From the NCBI GenBank assembly GCA_036004405.1, contig DASYRM010000202.1, positions 1 through 8,656 of the forward strand: a stretch of 8,656 nt of DNA, read 5' to 3'. Positions 1 through 6,574 of this stretch are shown one piece after another. The position numbers were made by a program, and so were the translations under genes. The notes beneath the pieces are model-generated. The model worked only from the letters and a program-made list of their open reading frames with translations. It was not told where the DNA came from and made no database searches. Within the stretch, counting starts at the first letter, position 1. Each line of letters opens with the position of its first letter. This DNA is from DASYRM01 sp036004405 (GTDB taxonomy: Bacteria > Acidobacteriota > Vicinamibacteria > Vicinamibacterales > UBA2999).

Positions 1-35
1 GTCAAGTGGTGGGCGAGGTGCGCTTCGGCTTCTAG
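1..35 (+). CDS. C-terminal end of an unidentified plus-strand gene (partial)
   Basis: Reading from base 3, the first 30 bases give QVVGEVRFGF followed by TAG at 33-35. The other two plus frames read through without a stop at this point. The alternating hydrophobic and charged residues look like a terminal beta strand, and G/C-rich third positions support coding. The stop shares CTAG with the stop of the convergent minus-strand gene, a common arrangement in compact genomes. Ten codons are too few to name a family, so identity is unknown. Confidence 0.4.
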   Translation, partial: QVVGEVRFGF

Positions 36-406
36 GCGGGTTGGACCTTGATGATCTCGAGCGGGACGCCGGCCAGCTCGTAGTGGCGCAGCGTCTCGAA
101 CACGTCGTGCTGGCTGTGGCAGGCTTCGACTTGCAGCACCACGCCCGGCACGGTGTCGTCGAACAGCGACACCTGGATCCACAAGGTTGAGCCCCGGCCG
201 TGGATGCCCTCGATGCGGAGAATGCCGGTGTCGCCGCCCACGCGGACGACTCGTCCGTCGAGGGCCATGAACCAGGCGTCGGCATCGGTGCCGAGAGCGA
301 TATCGGTCGGGGAGACGGTCAGCGGGTGCAGGTCAACGGCGTCCACGGCAGTCAGTTCCACCGGATAACTATTCACAAGAAATGCCACGGCCACGAGGCG
401 CGGCAC
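32..406 (-). CDS. Hypothetical protein, 124 residues
   Basis: I do not recognise this family. From the GTG at 406-404 the product has 124 residues with no signal peptide or membrane segment and is probably cytoplasmic. The body (about residues 20-100) alternates short beta-like stretches with G/D turns (for example GRVVRVGGDTGILRIEG), suggesting a small beta-rich domain; the tail ELAGVPLEIIKVQPA may be a closing helix and strand. Third positions are strongly G/C in the body, but the first 16 or so codons use A/T-rich codons (GCA TTT CTT ... AAT AGT TAT). The true start may therefore be the GTG at 376-374 or 361-359. None of the three has a clear Shine-Dalgarno, and an in-frame TGA at 430-428 closes the frame upstream. 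It converges with the gene ending at 35. Confidence 0.6.
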   Translation of the reverse strand: MPRLVAVAFLVNSYPVELTAVDAVDLHPLTVSPTDIALGTDADAWFMALDGRVVRVGGDTGILRIEGIHGRGSTLWIQVSLFDDTVPGVVLQVEACHSQHDVFETLRHYELAGVPLEIIKVQPA

Positions 407-527
407 GCGCGCGTCCGGCGCGGCGTTTCACGCCTGAAATGTCATGTTCTGCCAGATGAAGCAGCCTTTTCGGCTGGGTTTCTGAGGGGCTGAAGGTGCC
501 GAAAGTGCGACCTTAGTTCCGTTCTCC
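407..527. other. Divergent intergenic region with two small inverted repeats
   Basis: These 121 bases separate the minus-strand hypothetical gene from the plus-strand O-acetylation operon and must hold any promoters for both. The composition is less G/C-rich than the flanking genes. I see a 5-bp inverted repeat TTTCA/TGAAA (426-430 and 435-439, spacer CGCC). I also see a CAGCC/GGCTG hairpin (462-466 and 472-476, loop TTTTC) followed by GGGTTTCT. Neither is strong enough to call an operator or terminator. No convincing -35/-10 pair and no Shine-Dalgarno next to the ATG at 528 are visible. Confidence 0.35.
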
Positions 528-1985
528 ATGGTCTTCAGCAGCCACCTGTTCCTGTTCTACTTCCTCCCGCTCGTACTGGTGCTGAACTACACGCTGCCGT
601 TCCGGTGGCTGTCGTTCGCACTGATGTGCGGCAATTTCCTCTTCTACGGGTGGGCAAATCCGGCATGGCTCGGGCTGCTCGTCTTCAGCGCGTCGGTGGA
701 CTACGTGTGCGGCCGCGCGCTGGTGTTCTTTTCGGGGCTGCCCGAGGACGGCGGGGAGCTCCCGATCCTGCCGCGGGGCGGCTCCCGCACCACGGCCCAG
801 CGCACCGCCCTGGCGGTGTCGATGGTGACCAACCTCGGGCTGCTGGCGTTCTTCAAGTACTTCGACTTCGGCGCGTCGAGCGTCAACGCGCTCGCCGCCA
901 GCCTTGGCCTCGCGCCGCCCGTCGTCTCCACGCTGCACGTCGCGCTGCCGATCGGCATCTCGTTCTACACCTTCCAGTCCATGAGCTACGGCATCGACGT
1001 CTATCGCGGAGACGCGCGGCCGCTCCGGAACCCCATCGACTTCCTCTGCTTCGTCTCGCTCTTCCCGCACCTGGTCGCCGGGCCGATCCTGCGCTACGCC
1101 ACCCTGGCCGGGCAGCTCCGTCACCGCACCTTCTCGTGGACCCTCTTCGCGCGCGGCACCGCGTTCTTCTCGCTCGGGATGGGCAAGAAGATCCTGCTCG
1201 CCAACCCGATGGCGTTCGTGGCGGAGCGCGCGTTCGGCGCCGACGTGCTCCGGTGGCACGACGGGTGGTTCGGACTGGTGGCCTACGCCTTCCAGATCTA
1301 CTTCGACTTCTCCGCCTACTCGGACATGGCGGTGGGGTTGGGGCTGATGCTCGGTTTCCGCCTGATCAAGAACTTCGACGATCCCTACCGCGCCGAGAGC
1401 GTCAGCGACTTCTGGCGCCGTTGGCACATCTCGCTCTCGACGTGGCTACGCGACTACCTCTATGTGCCGCTGGGCGGCAACCGGCTCGGCCCGTCGCGCA
1501 CCTACGTGAACCTGCTGCTGGTGATGCTGCTCGGCGGCCTCTGGCACGGCGCCTCGTGGACCTTCGTCGTGTGGGGTGCCATTCACGGCACGCTCCTCGC
1601 CGCCGAGCGCGCCCGCGGAAAGGCCGCCTTGTACAGCGGCCTGCCGCGGCCGCTGCGGATGACGCTGACGTTCGGCCTGACGTGTCTGGCGTGGGTGTTC
1701 TTCCGGGCCGACACGCTGGGGCGCGCCGTGAGCTATCTGCGCGCGCTGGTCGGCGCGGCGCCGGTGACTGCCGGCGCGGATCTGGCTGGAGCCACGCTCT
1801 ACACGCCGTACCACGTGCTCACGTTCACGCTGTGCGCCGGGCTCGTGTGGGCGGCGCCGCAGGCATGGGAGCTGACGCAGCGCCTCACCGCCCCGCGGGC
1901 GGCCCTGTGCCTGACGGTGCTGGCGGCGTCGCTGCTGATGATGTGGACGCAGACGGTCAACCCGTTTCTCTACTACCAGTTCTGA
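528..1985 (+). CDS. MBOAT-family membrane O-acyltransferase, AlgI-like
   Basis: This is a 485-residue multi-pass inner-membrane protein of the AlgI/DltB/PatA branch of the MBOAT superfamily. The family moves acetyl groups from a cytoplasmic donor across the membrane for polysaccharide O-acetylation. The start MVFSSHLFLFYFLPLVL is the hallmark AlgI N-terminus, so the ATG at 528 is secure although no clear ribosome binding site precedes it. Seen in order: FVSLFPHLVAGPI (175-187), the family signature FWRRWHISLSTWLRDYLYVP (295-314) then LGGNR, and LWHGASWTFVVWG (338-350) with the MBOAT histidine at H340. The C-terminal NPFLYYQF is also typical, and the length is normal for AlgI. The TGA overlaps the next ATG by one base (TGATG), implying coupled translation with the AlgJ-like gene. 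The acceptor polymer cannot be told from context; alginate itself is unlikely because no alginate genes are present. Confidence 0.93.
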   Translation: MVFSSHLFLFYFLPLVLVLNYTLPFRWLSFALMCGNFLFYGWANPAWLGLLVFSASVDYVCGRALVFFSGLPEDGGELPILPRGGSRTTAQRTALAVSMVTNLGLLAFFKYFDFGASSVNALAASLGLAPPVVSTLHVALPIGISFYTFQSMSYGIDVYRGDARPLRNPIDFLCFVSLFPHLVAGPILRYATLAGQLRHRTFSWTLFARGTAFFSLGMGKKILLANPMAFVAERAFGADVLRWHDGWFGLVAYAFQIYFDFSAYSDMAVGLGLMLGFRLIKNFDDPYRAESVSDFWRRWHISLSTWLRDYLYVPLGGNRLGPSRTYVNLLLVMLLGGLWHGASWTFVVWGAIHGTLLAAERARGKAALYSGLPRPLRMTLTFGLTCLAWVFFRADTLGRAVSYLRALVGAAPVTAGADLAGATLYTPYHVLTFTLCAGLVWAAPQAWELTQRLTAPRAALCLTVLAASLLMMWTQTVNPFLYYQF

Positions 1986-3625
1986 TGGAGACCAGGGCCG
2001 CGCGGCTGAACGAACGTGAGGAGCGCAGCCAGCGCGAGCTGGCCTCCACCGAGGTGTCGCCGCGCCTGGCGCGGGCGATGTCGCTGGCCTTCGTCGCGCT
2101 CGTGACCCTCGTGCCGCTTGCCCAGGCGGCGATCGAGCTGCGTGCCGACCGCTGGGTGCAGGCGCTCGACGTGTTCACCCGCCGCCCGGCACGGGACGCG
2201 CTGCACGCCTACGAGCAGGCGCTCGAGAACCGGTCGGCGGTCAAGAGAGCCGTCCAGCCGCGCCTGCAAGAAGCGCTGACCGCGGCGGCAGGCGTCGGCA
2301 ACGACCGGACCGTGCTGGGTCGCGGCGGATGGCTGTTCTATCAGCCGGGCCTCGACTACGTGGCCGGCCCCGGCTTCCTGGATGCGGGGCTGCTGCGCGT
2401 GCGCACCACCCGCATGTTGGATCGCGATCGGATCGCGGATCCGCAGCCCGATCCACGGCCGGCGCTGCACGCATTGCGCGAGGATCTGGCCCGGGCGGGG
2501 ATTCGCCTGCTGCTCGTGGCCGTGCCTGACAAGGCGGCGGTGGAGGGACAGCGGCTTGCGCGCGGGGCCGGCGGCGCCGGCGCCGGGCCGGACAATCCGG
2601 ACTGGACGCGCTTTGCCAGCGAGATGCGCGCCGCGGGCCTCGAGCTGTTCGACGTGCCGGCCCCCGCCGTCGGCGCGCCGGCGTACCTGGAGCAGGACAC
2701 GCACTGGACGCCGCAGTACATGCAGCAGGTGGCGCAGGCTCTCGCGGGCGCGATTGCGCCGACGCTGCCGGGTGATGTTCGCAGAGGCGGGTCTTTGGAC
2801 CCGCCTGCCCGAGCGCCTTTGGACCCGCCGCTGCGAACCGAGACGGCGACGGTGAGTCGCGTGGGGGACCTGGTGGACATGCTGCGTCTGCCGCCGGCCC
2901 AGCGGCTATTCCCCGCGCAGTCCGTGGAGATCGTGCGTGTCGTGTCCGCGGCCGGCGCGCGTTGGACGCCGCGCGCCGACGCCGACGTGCTCCTGGTGGG
3001 CGACAGCTTCACCAACATCTACTCCGATCCCGCCATGGGCTGGGGCGAGAGCGCGGGTTTCGCCGAGCATCTGTCGCTGGCGCTCGGACGACCGCTCGAC
3101 GTCCTGGCGGAAAACGGCGGCGCCGCGGCCGCCGTGCGCCTCAGTCTCGCGCGCGCCGACAACCGCGCCCGTCTCGCCGGCAAGCGGCTCGTGGTCTATC
3201 AGTTTGCGATGCGCGACTTGATGGGGCAGCACTGGCCAGTGGTGCGCTTGCCGCTCATGGCCGCGCCACCCGCGGCGCCGGCCGACTCGAACAACGAGAT
3301 CGAGATCGAGGGGACGATCGTCCAGCTCTCACGCGTGCCCGACCCGGCCACGGCCCCGTACGCGTCGTCCATCGGGATGACGCGGGTCCAGGTGGATCGC
3401 GTGCTGCGCGGCGCGTTCGAGGGACGCGAGCTCGTGGCAGGATTGATGGTGATGCGAGATCGAACGCTGCTGCCGGCCGCGCGCTACGCCCGCGGCGAGC
3501 GCGTGCGGCTGCGGCTCGTGCCGTTCAGCCGCGCGGGCCGCGCTGTCCGCAGCCTGCAACGCTCGGACGATCTCGAGGCGTTCGACCTGCCGGCGTTCTG
3601 GACCATTGAGGACGCCCGCCCGTGA
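1985..3625 (+). CDS. AlgJ/AlgX-like SGNH O-acetyltransferase, membrane-anchored, with C-terminal beta domain
   Basis: The product has 546 residues and probably transfers acetyl groups to an exported polysaccharide in the periplasm, using the MBOAT protein as partner. A charged N-terminus (1-30) precedes one hydrophobic segment (about 32-50), read as a signal anchor. The SGNH domain has GRGGWLFY (112-119), LLLVAVPDK (175-183), DTHW (D238, H240) and LLVGDSF (S341), matching the Asp-His and Ser triad of AlgJ/AlgX. NGG (377-379) and VVYQFAMRDL (403-412) follow. Residues 436-546 form a separate beta-rich domain starting EIEIEGTIVQL; I associate this tail with some AlgX-related proteins. Oddities: residues 266-283 (RRGGSLDPPARAPLDPPL) are encoded by a palindromic repeat element, and 191-204 are a Gly/Ala-rich linker. 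The ATG at 1985 overlaps the upstream TGA by one base, and the 3' end overlaps the next GTG by four. The frame stays open far upstream of 1985, but that part is a shadow of the MBOAT gene. Confidence 0.85.
   Translation: METRAARLNEREERSQRELASTEVSPRLARAMSLAFVALVTLVPLAQAAIELRADRWVQALDVFTRRPARDALHAYEQALENRSAVKRAVQPRLQEALTAAAGVGNDRTVLGRGGWLFYQPGLDYVAGPGFLDAGLLRVRTTRMLDRDRIADPQPDPRPALHALREDLARAGIRLLLVAVPDKAAVEGQRLARGAGGAGAGPDNPDWTRFASEMRAAGLELFDVPAPAVGAPAYLEQDTHWTPQYMQQVAQALAGAIAPTLPGDVRRGGSLDPPARAPLDPPLRTETATVSRVGDLVDMLRLPPAQRLFPAQSVEIVRVVSAAGARWTPRADADVLLVGDSFTNIYSDPAMGWGESAGFAEHLSLALGRPLDVLAENGGAAAAVRLSLARADNRARLAGKRLVVYQFAMRDLMGQHWPVVRLPLMAAPPAAPADSNNEIEIEGTIVQLSRVPDPATAPYASSIGMTRVQVDRVLRGAFEGRELVAGLMVMRDRTLLPAARYARGERVRLRLVPFSRAGRAVRSLQRSDDLEAFDLPAFWTIEDARP
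2781..2832. repeat. Palindromic repeat element, intragenic copy
   Basis: The element begins GCAGAGGCGGGTC. It forms a perfect 8-bp hairpin, GGCGGGTC (2786-2793), loop TTTG, GACCCGCC (2798-2805). A 13-base unit CTTTGGACCCGCC occurs at 2793-2805 and again at 2817-2829, a 24-base period. The layout matches the intergenic element at 4685-4739. It lies inside the AlgJ-like gene and is read in frame as a low-complexity stretch with LDPP repeated every eight residues. It sits between the catalytic His and Ser blocks, probably in a surface loop. A mobile or REP-like origin is inference. Confidence 0.65.
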
Positions 3626-4668
3626 ACGAGCTGTCCCGCCGCCAGTTCGCGCTCGCGCTCGCGGCGCTGATGCAGGCGCCGGCCGCGCGTCAACGGGTCC
3701 CGGCGGCGGACGAACGAAGCCAGCGCGCGGCCGCGATCGCCGCGCTGGCAGCCACGCTGCGCGACGAGCTCGCGAAGTCGGGCGCCGGCAGCTGGGACAA
3801 GTGGACGCAGCGCCTCGAGCCGGTACGTGGCGAGTGGCAGCGAGTGGCGGTCCGCTCGTCGCTGCGCGGGCGAAACGGCTACGTGTTCAGCAAGAACGCG
3901 CTGCCGTATCTGGTGGACACCGATCTGGCAGCCGGGCCCGAAAGCACCCGGCCACTGGACGTGATCGTCGCCTTCGATCGAAAGATGAAGCGGCGCGGGA
4001 TCGACCTGCTTTATGTGCCGATCCCCGCCATCGAGGAGGTGTACCCGGAGAACTTCCTCGACTCGGTGCCCAACGATCTCACCGTGCAGCCGGGGATGCG
4101 CCGGTTCCTGCTGTCGCTGCTCGAGCGGGACGTCGAGGTGCTGGATCTGCTGCGCCCGTTTCAAGCCGCCCGCGCCGGCTATCGACTGGGGCTGAAGGTG
4201 GATGATCACTGGAACGACGTGCAGATCGAGCTTGCCGCGTCGCTCGTCGCCACACGCCTCCGCCGCTACGATGTCGTCCGCGCCGCGGCGGCCGACGCGA
4301 AGCGCTATACCACCAGGCCCGTGGCCATCCGCGGCGAGCGCGGCATCACCACCATGCTCCAGGTGATCACGCCGTCGGGAGCGCTCTACGACGACGTGGA
4401 GCAGTCGCCGGTGCTCGTGGTGGGCGACAGCAACCTGCAGGTCTACCAGTACCAGAACGAGAACCTGCGCAACACCGGCGAGCATGCCGGCTTCAGCGCG
4501 CATCTGGCGCGCCACCTGGGGTTGCCGGTGTCGCTCGAGGCGGTCGGCGGCTTCCGGCCCGGCACCTTGAACCGCGACCCCGTTGTGTTCCAGCGGCGCC
4601 GCGTCGTCGTCTTCGTTGGCGCGGCGTGGCTCATCTCGACGCTGGCCTGGGGAGCGGTGGACGACTGA
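3622..4668 (+). CDS. AlgJ/AlgX-like SGNH-domain protein with twin-arginine-like signal
   Basis: This 348-residue protein is the second SGNH partner of the operon. The N-terminus LSRRQFALALAAL (4-16) fits the twin-arginine consensus S/T-R-R-x-F followed by a hydrophobic stretch, suggesting folded export to the periplasm. SGNH features in order: GRNGYVFS (83-90), LLYVPIPAIEEVYPENF (129-145), DDHWND (D194, H196), and VLVVGDSNLQVY (264-275) with the probable nucleophile S270. The end VVVFVGAAWLIST gives the last strand and helix. It lacks the extra C-terminal beta domain of the upstream protein. The start is GTG at 3622, overlapping the upstream TGA by four bases (GTGA); this and the Tat motif immediately after it support that start. 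The Asp, His and Ser are all present, so it may be a second active transferase, an esterase, or an acceptor-binding partner. Which of these applies cannot be told from sequence. Confidence 0.8.
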   Translation: MNELSRRQFALALAALMQAPAARQRVPAADERSQRAAAIAALAATLRDELAKSGAGSWDKWTQRLEPVRGEWQRVAVRSSLRGRNGYVFSKNALPYLVDTDLAAGPESTRPLDVIVAFDRKMKRRGIDLLYVPIPAIEEVYPENFLDSVPNDLTVQPGMRRFLLSLLERDVEVLDLLRPFQAARAGYRLGLKVDDHWNDVQIELAASLVATRLRRYDVVRAAAADAKRYTTRPVAIRGERGITTMLQVITPSGALYDDVEQSPVLVVGDSNLQVYQYQNENLRNTGEHAGFSAHLARHLGLPVSLEAVGGFRPGTLNRDPVVFQRRRVVVFVGAAWLISTLAWGAVDD

Positions 4669-4684
4669 CGCGCCGCCTGAGTAC

Positions 4685-4739
4685 GTAGAGGCGGACCTTC
4701 AGGTCCGCCTGCGGGTCCGCCCGCCAGGTCCGCCTGCGG
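4685..4739. repeat. Palindromic repeat element, intergenic copy
   Basis: The element begins GTAGAGGCGGACC. It contains a perfect 8-bp hairpin, GGCGGACC (4690-4697), loop TTCA, GGTCCGCC (4702-4709). A 15-base unit CAGGTCCGCCTGCGG is present at 4700-4714 and again at 4725-4739, a 25-base period. It fills most of the 85-base gap between the SGNH operon and the ACT gene. Its hairpin could fold in the operon's transcript as a 3'-end structure, but no T-run follows, so it is not a standard intrinsic terminator. It is a variant of the copy at 2781-2832. Confidence 0.7.
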
Positions 4740-4753
4740 TACGATGGCGGGAC

Positions 4754-5038
4754 ATGCCGTCGAGCAGCAACCGCATCATCGTCACCGTGATCGGGCAGGA
4801 CCAGGTGGGCATCATCGCCGCCGTGTCCGCCGTCCTCGCCGAGGCCCACGCCAACATCGTGGACATCTCGCAGACGACGCTGCAGGAGTTCTTCGCCATG
4901 ATCATGATGGCCGACCTGGAGCACGCCTCGCGGCCATTTGCCGAGATCAAGCAGCGCCTCAACGCCAAGGGCGAGGAGATGGGGCTGCGCATCGACGCCC
5001 AGCACGAAGCCGTCTTCAACTACATGCACCGGGTCTAG
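4754..5038 (+). CDS. ACT domain-containing protein, UPF0237-like
   Basis: This 94-residue soluble protein consists almost entirely of one ACT domain, a small-molecule-binding regulatory fold. The first strand and ligand-binding turn read IIVTVIGQDQVGIIAAVSAVLAE (8-30), with the typical G-x-D-x-x-G-I pattern. The second strand follows as ANIVDISQTTL (33-43) and the third as FFAMIMMADLE (46-56), then a helix (61-77) and a C-terminal extension ending FNYMHRV. Length and layout match stand-alone ACT proteins of the UPF0237 type, which are widely encoded next to UPF0210 genes, exactly as here (29-base gap). The ATG at 4754 is chosen because homology-like sequence starts within six residues; the frame is open upstream only through the repeat element. 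No strong ribosome binding site is seen. Its ligand is unknown; amino-acid sensing is usual for ACT domains. Confidence 0.88.
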   Translation: MPSSSNRIIVTVIGQDQVGIIAAVSAVLAEAHANIVDISQTTLQEFFAMIMMADLEHASRPFAEIKQRLNAKGEEMGLRIDAQHEAVFNYMHRV

Positions 5039-5067
5039 CACCGGAAGAGCAGGGGAGCCCTCGCCAC

Positions 5068-6435
5068 ATGCCGATGCAGTTCTCCGCGCAGGAGATCATC
5101 GAGACCATCCGCATGGTGCAGATGGAGAACCTCGACATCCGCACCATCACGCTCGGGATCAGCCTCCGGGACTGCGCGCATCCCGATCTGAACGTCGTCG
5201 CGCAGAAGGTCTACGACAAGATCTGCCGCCTCGGGAGCCGGCTGGTGCCGGTCGGAGCCGAGATCGAGCGCGACTACGGCATACCGATCATCAACAAGCG
5301 CATCTCGGTGACGCCGATCGCGCTCGTGGCCGAGAGCGCCGACGCGGACGACTACGTGGCGGTGGCGCGCGCGATGGACCGGGCGGCCACCGAGGTGGGC
5401 GTCAACTTCATCGGCGGCTTTTCGGCGCTCGTGCACAAGGGCACCACCGCCGGCGATCAGGCACTCCTGCGCTCGATCCCCGAGGCGCTGGCGACGACCG
5501 AACGCGTCTGCTCGTCGGTCAACGTCGGCACCACCCGGGCCGGCATCAACATGGACGCGGTGGCGCATCTGGGCGAGATCATCCTCGACACGGCGGCGCG
5601 CACCGCCGACCGGGGCGGCATCGGCTGCGCCAAGCTGGTCGTGTTCTGCAACGCGGTGGACGATAACCCGTTCATGGCCGGCGCCTTTCACGGCATCGGC
5701 GAGCCCGAGTGCGTCGTCAACGTCGGCGTCAGCGGCCCGGGCGTCGTGTGCATGGCGGTGAAGAAGGAGCCCGGCGCGGACTTCGGCGAGCTGGCCAGCA
5801 TCATCAAGCGCACGGCGTTCAAGGTGACGAGAATGGGGGAGCTGGTGGGACGCGCCGCCTCCGAGAAGCTGGCGGTGCCCTTCGGCATCGTGGACCTGTC
5901 GCTGGCGCCGACGCCGGCGCAGGGCGACAGCGTGGCGCGCATCCTGGAGGCGATGGGGCTCGAGCGTGTCGGCACGCACGGATCCACTGCCGCGCTCGCG
6001 CTGCTGAACGACGCAGTGAAGAAGGGCGGCGCGATGGCGTCGAGCTACGTCGGCGGATTGTCCGGCGCGTTCATCCCGGTGTCTGAGGACGAAGGGATGA
6101 TCGAAGCGGCGATGATGGGCGCCATCGGCATCGACAAGCTTGAAGCGATGACCTGCGTGTGCTCGGTGGGGCTCGACATGATTGCCGTTCCCGGCGACAC
6201 GCCGGCAGCCACGCTTGCCGCGATCATCGCCGACGAGGCCGCCATCGGGATGATCAACGCCAAGACGACGGCCGTGCGGATCATTCCCGCGCCAGGGCGG
6301 AAGGTGGGGGACGTAGTGGAGTTCGGGGGGCTGCTGGGCAAGGCGCCGGTGATGGCGCTTCACCCGTGGTCGAGCGCGGCGTTCGTGGGGCGCGGCGGGC
6401 GTATCCCGGCGCCCCTCCAGGGTCTAAGAAATTAG
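5068..6435 (+). CDS. UPF0210/DUF711 family protein (PFL-like)
   Basis: The product has 455 residues, the usual full length of the UPF0210 (DUF711) family. The family is also called PFL family because of its fold relation to pyruvate formate-lyase-like barrels; its reaction is not established. Recognisable blocks: MVQMENLDIRTITLGISLRDC (16-36), PIINKRISVTPIALVA (73-88), GVNFIGGFSALVHKG (111-125), CSSVNVGTTRAGINMDAV (148-165), VVFCNAVDDNPFMAGAFHG (191-209), and CVVNVGVSGPGVV (215-227). It is cytoplasmic, with no signal or membrane segment. The start at 5068 has AGGGGAG at 5051-5057, ten bases upstream; the ATG at 5074 is an alternative. It follows the ACT gene by 29 bases, so the ACT protein is a plausible regulatory partner. 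The stop TAG shares TTAG with the stop of a minus-strand miniprotein gene. Confidence 0.92.
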   Translation: MPMQFSAQEIIETIRMVQMENLDIRTITLGISLRDCAHPDLNVVAQKVYDKICRLGSRLVPVGAEIERDYGIPIINKRISVTPIALVAESADADDYVAVARAMDRAATEVGVNFIGGFSALVHKGTTAGDQALLRSIPEALATTERVCSSVNVGTTRAGINMDAVAHLGEIILDTAARTADRGGIGCAKLVVFCNAVDDNPFMAGAFHGIGEPECVVNVGVSGPGVVCMAVKKEPGADFGELASIIKRTAFKVTRMGELVGRAASEKLAVPFGIVDLSLAPTPAQGDSVARILEAMGLERVGTHGSTAALALLNDAVKKGGAMASSYVGGLSGAFIPVSEDEGMIEAAMMGAIGIDKLEAMTCVCSVGLDMIAVPGDTPAATLAAIIADEAAIGMINAKTTAVRIIPAPGRKVGDVVEFGGLLGKAPVMALHPWSSAAFVGRGGRIPAPLQGLRN

Positions 6436-6551
6436 CGGCCGAACCAGCGGCCGAGCGCCTGCTGGATCGAGCGGTCGTGGACCTTGCGGACCAGCGTAAC
6501 GAAGGCTACCTGCGTGAGCACCACGCCAAGGATCAACAGCACGGAATTCAT
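6432..6551 (-). CDS. 39-residue single-pass membrane miniprotein, hypothetical
   Basis: The reading is MNSVLLILGVVLTQVAFVTL (1-20) followed by VRKVHDRSIQQALGRWFGR (21-39). The first 20 residues are a continuous hydrophobic helix with no charge. The remainder is a basic amphipathic tail (five Arg, one Lys), predicting an N-out/C-in inner-membrane peptide. The start ATG (6551-6549) has AGGAG at 6568-6564, about 12 bases upstream, a little far but otherwise clean. The TAA shares TTAG (6432-6435) with the UPF0210 stop, and codons are in the high-GC style of the neighbours. I do not recognise a family. It could be a small membrane regulator or subunit, or just a short open frame; the signal-like layout, SD and stop overlap favour a real gene. 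Confidence 0.6.
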   Translation of the reverse strand: MNSVLLILGVVLTQVAFVTLVRKVHDRSIQQALGRWFGR

Positions 6552-6574
6552 GGTCTCTTTATTCTCCTGTCTCT

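Noticed and set aside
200..493. Plus-strand open frame of 97 codons at the left end
   Set aside because: It overlaps the minus-strand hypothetical gene, whose frame has better third-position G/C bias and a beta-rich, protein-like pattern.
513..1427. Long minus-strand open frame (304 codons) opposite the MBOAT gene
   Set aside because: It is rich in Arg, Glu, Gln and His without any domain pattern, as expected for the antisense of a G/C-rich-third-position gene. The plus strand has clear AlgI motifs.
605..1984. Open second frame across the MBOAT gene continuing into the AlgJ-like gene
   Set aside because: The translation is Arg/Ala/Gly-rich with no domain. The true AlgJ-like start at 1985 is fixed by the TGATG junction and anchor segment, and there is no slippery site suggesting a frameshifted fusion.
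3484..4515. Minus-strand open frame of 343 codons
   Set aside because: It is an antisense shadow of the second SGNH gene, which carries the twin-arginine-like signal, DDHW and GDS motifs.
4685..4739. Repeat element read as a short CRISPR array
   Set aside because: There are only two repeat units with a 10-base gap, the unit is palindromic, and no cas genes are present.
5035..6363. Minus-strand open frame of 442 codons opposite UPF0210
   Set aside because: The composition is His/Arg/Asp-rich with no recognisable fold, while the plus strand is a full-length UPF0210 protein.
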